Source: Enterobacteriaceae bacterium UBA3516
GTDB lineage: Bacteria; Pseudomonadota; Gammaproteobacteria; Enterobacterales; Enterobacteriaceae
Reading direction: 5' to 3'
DNA length: 29,852 nucleotides
Assembly: GCA_002377245.1 (NCBI GenBank)
Contig: DFPL01000199.1
Coordinates: 1-29,852 of the forward strand
Part shown: piece after piece, positions 1 through 7,854 of the stretch
Numbering within the stretch: the first letter of the stretch is position 1
Layout of the letters: each line of letters opens with the position of its first letter
Program-made: the position numbers and the translations under genes
Notes under the pieces: model-generated
Databases searched by the model: none
What the model was told of the DNA's origin: nothing
Seen by the model: the letters and a program-made list of their open reading frames with translations, nothing else

Positions 1-115
1 TTTTGCTTACGTTGGGATTGAAAACGGGTCATTCTACCGCCATCTCCCTTATATCACCAAATCGCTGCGTGGAATTTTACGTTGCTGTATATGATGAACC
101 CGGACGGAATGTTAA
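1..115. other. Intergenic region upstream of rlmE
   Basis: No gene is supported here. In E. coli the small RNA-binding protein gene yhbY lies divergently upstream of rlmE; its coding sequence must begin beyond the left edge, because the short minus-strand frame starting at 31 does not resemble YhbY. A TATATG hexamer at 88-93 could be a -10 element for rlmE, but no good -35 hexamer accompanies it, so no promoter is called. Confidence 0.5.
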
Positions 116-745
116 ATGACAGGTAAAAAGCGTTCTGCCAGCTCGAGTCGCTGGCTTCAGGAACACTTTAGCGATAAATATGTTCAAGAGGCACAGAAAA
201 AGGGGTTACGTTCCCGTGCCTGGTTTAAACTTGATGAAATACAGCAAAGTGACAAACTCTTTAAGCCGGGAATGACCGTTGTCGATCTCGGTGCTGCGCC
301 CGGCGGTTGGTCTCAATATGCCGTGACGCAAATTGGTGGGAGCGGCCGTATCATCGCTTGCGATCTTTTACCTATGGATCCAATTGTTGGTGTGGACTTC
401 CTCCAGGGCGATTTTCGTGATGAATTAGTCCTGAAAGCGTTACTGGATCGTGTCGGTGACAGCAAAGTGCAAGTTGTCATGTCTGATATGGCACCCAATA
501 TGAGTGGTACCCCGGCAGTTGATATTCCCCGGTCGATGTACCTGGTTGAACTGGCACTGGGAATGTGTAGGGATGTGCTGGCACCAGGCGGTAGTTTTTT
601 AGTGAAAGTGTTTCAGGGCGAAGGTTTTGATGAGTACCTAAGAGAAATTCGCTCTCTGTTTACGAAGGTGAAAGTTCGTAAACCGGACTCTTCTCGTGCC
701 CGTTCACGCGAAGTGTACATTGTAGCGACCGGGCGAAAACTATAG
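116..745 (+). CDS. rlmE: 23S rRNA 2'-O-ribose U2552 methyltransferase RlmE (FtsJ)
   Basis: RlmE transfers a methyl group from S-adenosylmethionine to the 2'-OH of U2552 in the A loop of 23S rRNA, a late step in 50S subunit maturation. The 209-residue length equals the E. coli protein. The SAM-binding motif VDLGAAPGGW lies at residues 56-65, and the family's K-D-K-E catalytic tetrad is visible as K38, D124, K164 and E199. The N-terminus is basic, as expected for an rRNA-binding enzyme. ftsH follows 46 bases downstream on the same strand, the usual rlmE-ftsH (heat-shock inducible in E. coli) pair. Nothing is unusual in the sequence. Confidence 0.97.
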   Translation: MTGKKRSASSSRWLQEHFSDKYVQEAQKKGLRSRAWFKLDEIQQSDKLFKPGMTVVDLGAAPGGWSQYAVTQIGGSGRIIACDLLPMDPIVGVDFLQGDFRDELVLKALLDRVGDSKVQVVMSDMAPNMSGTPAVDIPRSMYLVELALGMCRDVLAPGGSFLVKVFQGEGFDEYLREIRSLFTKVKVRKPDSSRARSREVYIVATGRKL

Positions 746-791
746 TAACCTGACGCTGTTTTTAACACAGTTGTAATATGAGGTTAATCCC

Positions 792-2732
792 TTGAGTGAC
801 ATGGCGAAAAACCTAATACTCTGGCTGGTCATTGCCGTCGTGCTGATGTCAGTATTCCAGAGCTTTGGGCCCAGCGAGTCTAATGGCCGTAAGGTGGATT
901 ACTCTACCTTCCTGCAAGAGGTCAATCAGGACCAGGTTCGCGAAGCGCGTATCAACGGACGTGAGATCAACGTTACCAAGAAAGATAGTAACCGTTACAC
1001 GACTTACATCCCGGTGAACGATCCGAAACTGCTCGATAACCTGTTGACCAAAAACGTCAAAGTGGTTGGCGAGCCGCCGGAAGAACCTAGCCTGCTGGCT
1101 TCCATCTTCATTTCCTGGTTCCCGATGCTGTTGCTGATTGGGGTCTGGATATTCTTCATGCGCCAAATGCAGGGCGGTGGTGGCAAAGGTGCCATGTCGT
1201 TCGGTAAGAGCAAGGCGCGTATGCTCACTGAAGATCAGATCAAAACCACTTTTGCTGACGTTGCGGGTTGTGACGAAGCGAAAGAAGAGGTGGGTGAACT
1301 GGTTGAATACCTGCGTGAGCCAAGCCGCTTCCAGAAACTCGGGGGTAAAATCCCGAAAGGCGTTCTGATGGTCGGCCCTCCAGGTACCGGTAAAACGCTG
1401 CTGGCAAAAGCAATTGCTGGTGAAGCAAAAGTACCGTTCTTCACCATTTCCGGTTCAGACTTCGTTGAAATGTTCGTTGGTGTCGGCGCCTCCCGTGTGC
1501 GCGACATGTTCGAACAAGCGAAGAAAGCAGCACCCTGCATCATCTTTATCGATGAAATCGATGCCGTAGGCCGCCAGCGTGGCGCAGGCCTGGGCGGTGG
1601 TCACGATGAGCGTGAGCAGACGCTGAACCAGATGCTGGTTGAGATGGATGGCTTCGAAGGTAATGAAGGCATTATCGTTATCGCGGCAACTAACCGCCCG
1701 GATGTTCTTGACCCTGCGTTGCTGCGTCCTGGTCGTTTCGACCGTCAGGTTGTTGTTGGGCTGCCGGATGTGCGCGGTCGTGAGCAAATCCTGAAAGTGC
1801 ATATGCGCCGTGTTCCCCTGTCTCCGGACATCGATGCTGCGATCATTGCGCGCGGTACGCCGGGCTTCTCCGGTGCTGACCTGGCAAACCTGGTCAACGA
1901 AGCTGCACTGTTTGCTGCCCGTGGTAACAAACGCGTTGTTTCGATGGTTGAATTCGAGAAAGCGAAAGACAAAATCATGATGGGTGCGGAACGTCGCTCC
2001 ATGGTGATGACGGAAGCGCAGAAAGAGTCTACTGCTTATCATGAAGCAGGCCATGCGATTATCGGTCGTCTTGTTCCGTCTCATGATCCGGTTCATAAAG
2101 TCACGATTATCCCGCGCGGTCGTGCGCTGGGCGTGACCTTCTTCCTGCCGGAAGGGGATGCGATCAGCGCAAGCCGTCAGAAACTGGAAAGCCAGATCTC
2201 CACCCTGTACGGCGGCCGCCTTGCAGAAGAGATCATTTACGGCGTTGACCAGGTCTCTACCGGTGCGTCTAACGACATCAAAGTGGCCACAAATCTGGCA
2301 CGCAACATGGTGACCCAGTGGGGCTACTCTGACAAACTCGGTCCGTTGTTGTATGCGGAAGAAGAAGGCGAAGTCTTCCTGGGCCGTAGCGTCGCGAAAG
2401 CGAAGCACATGTCAGATGAAACTGCTCGCATCATTGACCAGGAAGTGAAAGCGTTAATTGAGCGCAATTACGAGCGTGCTCGCACTATTCTGGGCGAAAA
2501 TATGGACATTCTTCATGCGATGAAAGACGCGCTGATGAAGTATGAAACCATTGATGCTCCGCAAATTGACGATCTGATGGCGCGCCGTGATGTACGTCCG
2601 CCAGCTGGCTGGGAAGATCCAGGCACAAGCAATTCTGACAGTAATGGTACCCCTCGTGCGCCACGTCCGGTTGATGAACCGCGTACGCCGAATCCAGGTA
2701 ACACCATGTCAGAACAGCTGGGTGATAAATAA
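792..2732 (+). CDS. ftsH: ATP-dependent zinc metalloprotease FtsH
   Basis: FtsH is the membrane-anchored AAA+ protease that degrades LpxC, sigma-32 and unassembled membrane proteins. Two membrane segments (about residues 8-24 and 102-122) flank a periplasmic domain. The Walker A motif GPPGTGKT is at 195-202, Walker B IIFIDEID at 250-257, the second region of homology with its arginines near 312-318, and the zinc ligands HEAGH at 417-421. The tail after about residue 610 is Pro/Asn/Ser-rich and ends in EQLGDK. The chosen start is TTG at 792, because GAGG sits about nine bases upstream and this gives the 647-type numbering used for E. coli; ATG at 801 (three codons shorter) is the alternative start used in some annotations. 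A strong terminator follows. Confidence 0.97.
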   Translation: MSDMAKNLILWLVIAVVLMSVFQSFGPSESNGRKVDYSTFLQEVNQDQVREARINGREINVTKKDSNRYTTYIPVNDPKLLDNLLTKNVKVVGEPPEEPSLLASIFISWFPMLLLIGVWIFFMRQMQGGGGKGAMSFGKSKARMLTEDQIKTTFADVAGCDEAKEEVGELVEYLREPSRFQKLGGKIPKGVLMVGPPGTGKTLLAKAIAGEAKVPFFTISGSDFVEMFVGVGASRVRDMFEQAKKAAPCIIFIDEIDAVGRQRGAGLGGGHDEREQTLNQMLVEMDGFEGNEGIIVIAATNRPDVLDPALLRPGRFDRQVVVGLPDVRGREQILKVHMRRVPLSPDIDAAIIARGTPGFSGADLANLVNEAALFAARGNKRVVSMVEFEKAKDKIMMGAERRSMVMTEAQKESTAYHEAGHAIIGRLVPSHDPVHKVTIIPRGRALGVTFFLPEGDAISASRQKLESQISTLYGGRLAEEIIYGVDQVSTGASNDIKVATNLARNMVTQWGYSDKLGPLLYAEEEGEVFLGRSVAKAKHMSDETARIIDQEVKALIERNYERARTILGENMDILHAMKDALMKYETIDAPQIDDLMARRDVRPPAGWEDPGTSNSDSNGTPRAPRPVDEPRTPNPGNTMSEQLGDK

Positions 2733-2765
2733 ATTACCCGCTGTTGATGATCGGTTCTGCTGATG

Positions 2766-2801
2766 AAACCCCGGGGCGTATGCTCCGGGGTTTTTCTTTT
2801 T
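2766..2801 (+). terminator. Rho-independent terminator after ftsH
   Basis: The arms AAACCCCGG (2766-2774) and CCGGGGTTT (2785-2793) pair, extended inward by one G-U and two G-C pairs around a GTAT loop, and are followed by a T-rich run to 2801. It ends the rlmE-ftsH transcript 27 bases before folP. Confidence 0.9.
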
Positions 2802-2828
2802 GACTCTCTATAAAACCCAGGTTCAACC

Positions 2829-3677
2829 ATGAAACTTCATGCACAGGGCAGCACCCTCGATCTTTCTCATCCGCATGTGATGGGGATCCTGAACGTTACG
2901 CCAGATTCCTTTTCGGATGGTGGAACGCACAACACGCTCATTGAGGCGGTGAAACATGCCAACCTCATGATCAATGCAGGGGCAACGATCGTGGATATTG
3001 GGGGGGAGTCCACCCGACCAGGTGCGGCTGATGTCAGTGTTGAAGAGGAGCTCGCGCGTGTCATTCCCGTCGTTGAAGCTATTGCCCAGCGTTTTGAAGT
3101 GTGGATTTCGGTAGATACCTCTAAGCCTGAGGTAATTAAAGAGTCGGCAAGGGTCGGGGCTCACATCATCAACGATATCCGCTCTCTGAGTGAGCCTGGT
3201 GCACTGGAGGCGGCAGCGGAAACGGGACTGCCTGTCTGCCTGATGCATATGCAAGGGCAGCCCAAAACCATGCAGGAAGCCCCCCGCTATGAGGATGTGT
3301 TTGCTGACGTAAACCGCTACTTTATTGACCAGATTGCACGATGTGAGCGGGCAGGTATCTCAAAAGAGAAATTGTTACTCGACCCGGGATTTGGTTTCGG
3401 TAAGAATCTCTCTCACAACTATGCGCTCCTCGCCCGCCTGGCGGAATTTCATCACTTTGGCCTACCGCTACTTGTGGGAATGTCACGTAAAACTATGGTT
3501 GGCCAGTTACTCAACCTCGGTCCGAACGATCGATTGAACGGCAGCCTGGCGTGTGCAGTGATTGCAGCGATGCAGGGGGCGCATATTATTCGGGTTCATG
3601 ATGTGAAAGAGACGGTAGAAGCCATGCGGGTGGTGGAAGCCACATTGTCAGCGAAGGAAAAGAAACGCTATGAGTAA
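2829..3677 (+). CDS. folP: Dihydropteroate synthase FolP
   Basis: FolP condenses 6-hydroxymethyl-7,8-dihydropterin diphosphate with p-aminobenzoate to give 7,8-dihydropteroate, the folate-pathway step inhibited by sulfonamides. The protein has 282 residues, as in E. coli. The pterin-binding signature GILNVTPDSFSDGG is at 19-32, the GGESTRPGA loop near 59-67, and the LLLDPGFGFGKN and LVGMSRK segments follow at their usual places in the TIM barrel. No insertion of the kind seen in mobile sul genes is present. The start ATG has CAGG eight bases upstream. Its last codons overlap the start of glmM by eight bases, so the two genes are translationally linked. Confidence 0.97.
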   Translation: MKLHAQGSTLDLSHPHVMGILNVTPDSFSDGGTHNTLIEAVKHANLMINAGATIVDIGGESTRPGAADVSVEEELARVIPVVEAIAQRFEVWISVDTSKPEVIKESARVGAHIINDIRSLSEPGALEAAAETGLPVCLMHMQGQPKTMQEAPRYEDVFADVNRYFIDQIARCERAGISKEKLLLDPGFGFGKNLSHNYALLARLAEFHHFGLPLLVGMSRKTMVGQLLNLGPNDRLNGSLACAVIAAMQGAHIIRVHDVKETVEAMRVVEATLSAKEKKRYE

Positions 3678-5007
3678 TCGCAAATATTTTGGTACCGATG
3701 GCATTCGCGGTCGTGTGGGTGACGCGCCTATCACTCCGGATTTTGTTTTAAAACTGGGTTGGGCGGCAGGCAAAGTATTGGCTCGCCATGGTTCACGAAA
3801 AATTATTATTGGTAAGGACACGCGTATTTCAGGTTATATGCTTGAGTCTGCACTGGAAGCAGGGCTCGCCGCTGCCGGGCTTTCTGCATCCTTTACCGGT
3901 CCAATGCCCACGCCTGCCGTGGCGTACCTGACACGCACGTTCCGTGCAGAAGCTGGCATCGTTATTTCTGCCTCGCATAACCCGTTCTATGACAATGGCA
4001 TTAAATTCTTCTCCATTGATGGCACTAAATTGCCAGATGCCGTTGAAGAAGCCATTGAAGCTGAAATGGAAAAAGAGCTTACCTGCGTGGATTCTGCTGA
4101 ACTGGGTAAAGCCAGCCGAATTGTGGATGCCGCTGGTCGTTACATCGAATTCTGTAAAGCGACCTTCCCAAATGAGCTGAATCTCAACGCCCTGAAAATC
4201 GTGGTCGATTGTGCCAATGGTGCGACCTATCACATTGCCCCTAGCGTGTTCCGTGAGCTTGGCGCGAAGGTGATTGCCATGGGATGCGAGCCGGATGGCG
4301 TTAATATCAATGAAGAGGTTGGGGCGACCGATGTTCGTGCGCTGCAGGCGCGCGTGGTTGCTGAAAAAGCTGACCTGGGTATTGCCTTCGATGGTGACGG
4401 TGACCGCGTGATCATGGTCGATCATGAAGGTAATAAGGTAGACGGCGATCAGATTCTTTATATCATTGCGCGTGAAGGGCTACGCCAAGGGCAATTGCGC
4501 GGCGGTGCTGTTGGCACGCTGATGAGCAACATGGGGCTTGAACTGGCATTGAAACAGTTGGGTATACCCTTTACTCGCGCGAAAGTGGGTGACCGATACG
4601 TCATGGAGAAAATGCAGGAGAAAGGCTGGCGCATCGGGGCTGAAAACTCCGGTCATGTCATTCTGCTGGATAAAACTACCACTGGTGATGGGATCGTCGC
4701 AGGCTTGCAGGTCGTTGCAGCAATGGTTCGTAACCATATGACTCTTCATGATCTGTGTAGCGGAATGAAGATGTTCCCGCAGGTGCTGGTGAATGTCCGT
4801 TACACCGCAGGTAGTAATGATCCACTTGAAGAGGCGTCCGTTAAAGCGGTTACTGCCGAAGTCGAAGCGGCGTTGGGCAATCGTGGCCGTGTACTTCTGC
4901 GTAAATCGGGAACCGAACCGCTTATTCGCGTAATGGTTGAAGGCGAAGAAGAAGCGCAGGTTGTAGATTTTGCTAATCGAATTGCCAATGCAGTGAAAGC
5001 TGTATAA
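3670..5007 (+). CDS. glmM: Phosphoglucosamine mutase GlmM
   Basis: GlmM interconverts glucosamine-6-phosphate and glucosamine-1-phosphate, feeding UDP-GlcNAc synthesis for peptidoglycan and lipopolysaccharide. At 445 residues it matches the family. The phosphoserine active site is S102 in ISASHNP, the metal-binding loop DGDGDR lies near 241-246, the sugar-binding region GAENSGHV is near 325, and the phosphate-binding RKSGTEPLIRVM is close to the C-terminus. Its start lies inside folP, with AAGGAA about ten bases upstream, a conserved enterobacterial arrangement. Confidence 0.97.
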   Translation: MSNRKYFGTDGIRGRVGDAPITPDFVLKLGWAAGKVLARHGSRKIIIGKDTRISGYMLESALEAGLAAAGLSASFTGPMPTPAVAYLTRTFRAEAGIVISASHNPFYDNGIKFFSIDGTKLPDAVEEAIEAEMEKELTCVDSAELGKASRIVDAAGRYIEFCKATFPNELNLNALKIVVDCANGATYHIAPSVFRELGAKVIAMGCEPDGVNINEEVGATDVRALQARVVAEKADLGIAFDGDGDRVIMVDHEGNKVDGDQILYIIAREGLRQGQLRGGAVGTLMSNMGLELALKQLGIPFTRAKVGDRYVMEKMQEKGWRIGAENSGHVILLDKTTTGDGIVAGLQVVAAMVRNHMTLHDLCSGMKMFPQVLVNVRYTAGSNDPLEEASVKAVTAEVEAALGNRGRVLLRKSGTEPLIRVMVEGEEEAQVVDFANRIANAVKAV

Positions 5008-5026
5008 CGGCTGATAAGTGTTTAAA

Positions 5027-5046
5027 AAGGCGGCATTTGCCGCCTT
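5027..5046 (+). terminator. Hairpin after glmM (weak terminator or processing site)
   Basis: AAGGCGGC (5027-5034) pairs perfectly with GCCGCCTT (5039-5046) around an ATTT loop. Only a weak T run follows directly, although T-rich DNA begins about 20 bases later, so termination may be partial. Confidence 0.55.
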
Positions 5047-5069
5047 ATCTGTGCACAGTGTTCGCGTTT

Positions 5070-5098
5070 TTGCTGTTTTTTTCCTCACTTGATACAAT
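5070..5098 (+). promoter_or_regulatory. Probable sigma-70 promoter for secG-leuU
   Basis: TTGCTG at 5070-5075 and TACAAT at 5093-5098 are separated by exactly 17 bases. Transcription would begin near 5105, giving secG a leader of about 130 bases. That leader can fold: TGCGG (5205-5209) pairs with CCGCA (5215-5219) just before the ribosome binding site. Confidence 0.65.
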
Positions 5099-5234
5099 GC
5101 GATTAAATTGCCCTTGCGAAGGTCATTCGCTTTGGTTAGTATTCACACCCGCTTCTAGTGGGAAACGCTAACAGCCCCGCTTTAATTGGTTTGAAGCATT
5201 GAGATGCGGCAACACCGCAAGGAACAGGTTGATT

Positions 5235-5567
5235 ATGTACGAAGCTCTTTTAGTTATTTTCCTTATTGTGGCAATTAGCCTGGTTGGTATGATCATGCTG
5301 CAACAAGGTAAAGGCGCTGATATGGGAGCCTCATTCGGTGCAGGCGCTTCTGGTACGCTGTTTGGTTCAAGTGGTTCTGGTAACTTCATGACCCGTACAA
5401 CAGGTATCCTGGGCACTTTGTTCTTCATCATCAGCCTGGTGTTGGGTAACATCAATACCAACAAAACCAATAAAGGAAGTGAATGGGAAACGTTGAGCGC
5501 GCCGGCGAAAACCGAGCAAACTCAGCCAGCCGCTCCGGTACAACCGAGCAGCGATATCCCTAAATAA
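5235..5567 (+). CDS. secG: Protein translocase subunit SecG
   Basis: SecG is the small inner-membrane partner of SecYE that assists SecA-driven protein export. The 110-residue product equals the E. coli length. Two hydrophobic segments (about residues 3-22 and 54-73) flank a Gly-rich cytosolic loop containing LQQGKGADMGASFG, and a polar Thr/Pro/Gln-rich tail follows. The ATG at 5235 (MYEALL) is chosen because it matches family N-termini and has an AGGAACAGG region upstream; an in-frame ATG 12 codons earlier would add a sequence not seen in the family. The tRNA-Leu gene begins 11 bases after the stop, so both are probably on one transcript. Confidence 0.96.
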   Translation: MYEALLVIFLIVAISLVGMIMLQQGKGADMGASFGAGASGTLFGSSGSGNFMTRTTGILGTLFFIISLVLGNINTNKTNKGSEWETLSAPAKTEQTQPAAPVQPSSDIPK

Positions 5568-5578
5568 GAAGTTGTCGT

Positions 5579-5665
5579 GCTGAGGTGGTGGAATTGGTAG
5601 ACACGCTACCTTGAGGTGGTAGTGCCCTAACGGGCTTGTGGGTTCGAGTCCCATCCTCAGTACCA
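5579..5665 (+). tRNA. leuU: tRNA-Leu (anticodon GAG)
   Basis: This is an 87-base class II tRNA with a long variable arm (GTGCCCTAACGGGCTT). The acceptor arm GCTGAGG pairs with CCTCAGT, including a G1-U72 wobble also present in E. coli leuU. The anticodon stem CTACC/GGTAG holds the loop TTGAGGT, so the anticodon is GAG, reading CUC and CUU. The T arm contains GGTTCGAGTCC and CCA is encoded. It lies 11 bases after secG and directly before a terminator, the usual enterobacterial position. Confidence 0.97.
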
Positions 5666-5678
5666 ATATTCCGAAAGA

Positions 5679-5704
5679 AAGACGCTGAAAAGCGTCTTTT
5701 TTTT
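5679..5704 (+). terminator. Rho-independent terminator after tRNA-Leu
   Basis: The eight-base arms AAGACGCT (5679-5686) and AGCGTCTT (5691-5698) enclose a GAAA tetraloop and are followed by an eight-base T run. It ends the secG-leuU transcript. Confidence 0.92.
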
Positions 5705-5800
5705 CGTCTGCACTTTCTTCATGCTTCTGTGGAACTTAAGGCACAACGTTAATTGCTGGTTTTGCTGGACGTACAGTGCAATTGAGAAAGCGAAGATAAT

Positions 5801-5826
5801 AAAAAAGGCGCTCTAAGGCGCCTTTT
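5801..5826 (-). terminator. Rho-independent terminator of argG
   Basis: Read on the minus strand, AAAAGGCGC and GCGCCTTTT arms (plus coordinates 5818-5826 and 5803-5811) pair around a six-base loop, then a T run follows (complement of 5801-5806). It lies 18 bases after the argG stop. The region between it and the leuU terminator (5705-5800) holds no gene I can recognise. Confidence 0.88.
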
Positions 5827-5843
5827 GCATTTCAATATCGCGA

Positions 5844-7187
5844 TTACTTGTCGCTATTTTCCAGATTCTCAACCTGCGGCAGACCATTACTGCTTGATGC
5901 AGAGAGCAGGCCGTTTTCGGTATAAGTGAAAAGCTTCGCGCGGGTATCGGTGATGTCCAGGTTACGCATGGTCAACTGGCCAATACGATCGTCCGGTGAG
6001 AAAACAGAATCACCTTTCTCCATGGTCAGACGCTCTGCCTGGTAGGTCAGGTTGTCAGACACGGTGTTCAGAATCGAGTAGTCGTTGCCGCGGCGCAGCT
6101 CAAGGGTGACTTCACCGGTAATAGCGCTTGCAACCCAACGCTGCAGAGCGTCGCGCAACATCAATGCCTGCGGGTCAAACCAGCGACCTTGATACAGCAG
6201 TTTGCCCAACTGGCGACCATGGGAATGATATTGTTCGATGGTGTCTTCGTTGTGAATACCCGTTAGCAGACGCTCGTAGGCGATATGCAGCAGTGCCATC
6301 CCCGGCGCTTCATAAATGCCACGGCTTTTCGCTTCAATGATACGGTTTTCAATCTGATCGCTCATACCCAGACCGTGACGACCACCGATACGATTAGCTT
6401 CCAGCATCAGCTCAACATCATCAGAGAAGGTTTGACCGTTCAGCGCAACCGGATGACCACGCTCAAAACGAACAGTGACTTCTTCAGCCTGGATTTTGAC
6501 GTTTTCGTCCCAGAACTTCACACCCATAATCGGGTTAACGATTTTGACGCTGGAGTTGAGGAATTCGAGGTCTTTTGCTTCGTGCGTGGCACCCAGCATG
6601 TTTGAGTCGGTAGAGTAGGCTTTTTCGACGGACATTTTGTAGTCAAAGCCACACGCAATCATGAATTCGGACATTTCCAGACGGCCGCCCAACTCATCGA
6701 TAAAATCGGTGTCCAGCCAGGGTTTGTAGATTTTGAGCTCGGCATTGGTCAGCAGGCCATAACGATAAAAACGCTCAATATCGTTACCTTTGTAGGTGCT
6801 GCCGTCACCCCAGATGTTAACACCATCTTCTTTCATCGCGGCAACCAGCATGGTTCCGGTGACCGCACGTCCCAGAGGGGTGGTATTGAAGTAGGTCAGT
6901 CCACCGGTTGTATTGTGGAATGCACCACACTGAATAGCGGCAATACCTTCTGCTACCAGCTGCTTACGGCAATCAATCAGACGGGCATTTTCCGCGCCAT
7001 ATTCCTTCGCACGACGAGGAATGGCGTCATAGTCGTCTTCATCCGGTTGACCCAAATTCGCAGTATATGCATAAGGAACCGCACCTTTTTTGCGCATCCA
7101 CAACAGTGCCGCGCTGGTATCCAGTCCACCGGAAAAAGCGATACCGATACGTTGCCCTACCGGAAGATGCTTAAGAATCGTCGTCAT
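5844..7187 (-). CDS. argG: Argininosuccinate synthase ArgG
   Basis: ArgG joins citrulline and aspartate with ATP to form argininosuccinate, the penultimate step of arginine synthesis. The 447 residues match the E. coli type (the longer argininosuccinate synthase subfamily). The nucleotide-binding motif SGGLDTS sits at residues 19-25. The conserved stretches GAFHNTTGGLTYFNTTPLG, WGDGSTYKGNDIERFYRYG and GGRHGLGMSDQIENRIIEAK are also recognisable. The start ATG at 7187 has AGGGA eight bases upstream. It stands alone between its own terminator and a regulatory region shared with the divergent metY operon; tandem ArgR boxes lie about 90 bases upstream. Confidence 0.97.
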   Translation of the reverse strand: MTTILKHLPVGQRIGIAFSGGLDTSAALLWMRKKGAVPYAYTANLGQPDEDDYDAIPRRAKEYGAENARLIDCRKQLVAEGIAAIQCGAFHNTTGGLTYFNTTPLGRAVTGTMLVAAMKEDGVNIWGDGSTYKGNDIERFYRYGLLTNAELKIYKPWLDTDFIDELGGRLEMSEFMIACGFDYKMSVEKAYSTDSNMLGATHEAKDLEFLNSSVKIVNPIMGVKFWDENVKIQAEEVTVRFERGHPVALNGQTFSDDVELMLEANRIGGRHGLGMSDQIENRIIEAKSRGIYEAPGMALLHIAYERLLTGIHNEDTIEQYHSHGRQLGKLLYQGRWFDPQALMLRDALQRWVASAITGEVTLELRRGNDYSILNTVSDNLTYQAERLTMEKGDSVFSPDDRIGQLTMRNLDITDTRAKLFTYTENGLLSASSSNGLPQVENLENSDK

Positions 7188-7273
7188 AAAATAAATCCCT
7201 GCTTAATAAACCTATGGTGAGAGACTTAACAGCCACGCCATGATGATTTTTAACCATGCACTGAACAAGTATT

Positions 7274-7312
7274 TAGTGAATGATTATGCAAAATAAATGA
7301 GTTTTCATTTAA
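7274..7312 (-). promoter_or_regulatory. Tandem ARG boxes (ArgR operator) for argG
   Basis: Two 18-base elements, 7274-7291 (core GTGAATGATTATGCA) and 7295-7312 (core AATGAGTTTTCATT), are separated by three bases. This is the spacing of paired ArgR boxes (consensus wnTGAATwwwwATTCAnw). They overlap a possible minus-strand -10 hexamer CATAAT (7283-7288), which suits arginine-dependent repression. In E. coli ArgR also affects the divergent metY-nusA operon; whether it does here cannot be read from the sequence. Confidence 0.75.
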
Positions 7313-7448
7313 ACATCTTTTGGCGATGACAGGAAGAGAAGAGTGTAAATTTCGTTGCCAAAATGGCGGCGAGCGCCGATGAGTTGTGGGAAAAACATTT
7401 GTCCCCATAACTATAGGGCCAGGCGCATAAAATGCAAAGCGCATGCGG

Positions 7449-7478
7449 TTGACAGTGGCTTGTGGTTATCAATATAAT
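7449..7478 (+). promoter_or_regulatory. Strong sigma-70 promoter upstream of metY operon
   Basis: A consensus -35 TTGACA (7449-7454) and a consensus -10 TATAAT (7473-7478) are separated by 18 bases. Transcription would start near 7485, about 85 bases before the tRNA. Confidence 0.8.
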
Positions 7479-7525
7479 GGAGGCCGATTTAACGTCCCGT
7501 CTTCGGTACCAAATCCCAGCATTAT

Positions 7526-7554
7526 TTGCAAATCTTCTGCTAAACGAGTAGAAT
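7526..7554 (+). promoter_or_regulatory. Second, proximal promoter of metY
   Basis: TTGCAA (7526-7531) and TAGAAT (7549-7554) are separated by 17 bases, placing a start near 7561, immediately before the tRNA. Two tandem promoters would fit the heavy demand for initiator tRNA and the nusA-infB products. Confidence 0.55.
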
Positions 7555-7569
7555 TTGCCACGTTTCAGG

Positions 7570-7644
<75 letters not shown>

Positions 7645-7646
<2 letters not shown>

Positions 7647-7666
7647 CTTTCCCGAAGTGTTCTTTT
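7645..7666 (+). other. Short hairpin just after metY
   Basis: CACTT (7645-7649) pairs with AAGTG (7655-7659), followed by TTCTTTTT. The stem is only five pairs and overlaps the encoded CCA, so it may be a tRNA processing site or a leaky terminator rather than a full stop; operon genes follow. Confidence 0.35.
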
Positions 7667-7773
7667 TCAAATATACTATGAAGACTTAATGCCTTCGTCG
7701 CTGGATTTGAAAAAAATACTCCCGGAAGGTTCTCCAGGTCGCAGTTGCGACTTTAGGGTTCAGTTATTTAAAG

Positions 7774-7796
7774 CCCCGATTTATCGGGGTTTTTTG
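7774..7796 (+). terminator. Rho-independent hairpin between metY and rimP
   Basis: CCCCGA (7774-7779) and TCGGGG (7784-7789) enclose TTTA and are followed by seven T. It lies inside the metY-rimP gap, so it must be partly read through, or serve as an attenuator separating tRNA output from the protein genes. Confidence 0.8.
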
Positions 7797-7854
7797 TTAT
7801 CTGACTACGAAATAACTGGGCTATATGCCCTTTTTTTATGTCTTGGGGGTGGGC

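Noticed and set aside
1455..2408. 317-codon minus-strand frame inside ftsH
   Set aside because: Antisense shadow of conserved ftsH AAA+ and protease domains; no homology seen.
5367..5666. 99-codon minus-strand frame through leuU
   Set aside because: Its start (RMGLEPTSPLGHYHL) is a translation of the tRNA-Leu complement, a common annotation artefact.
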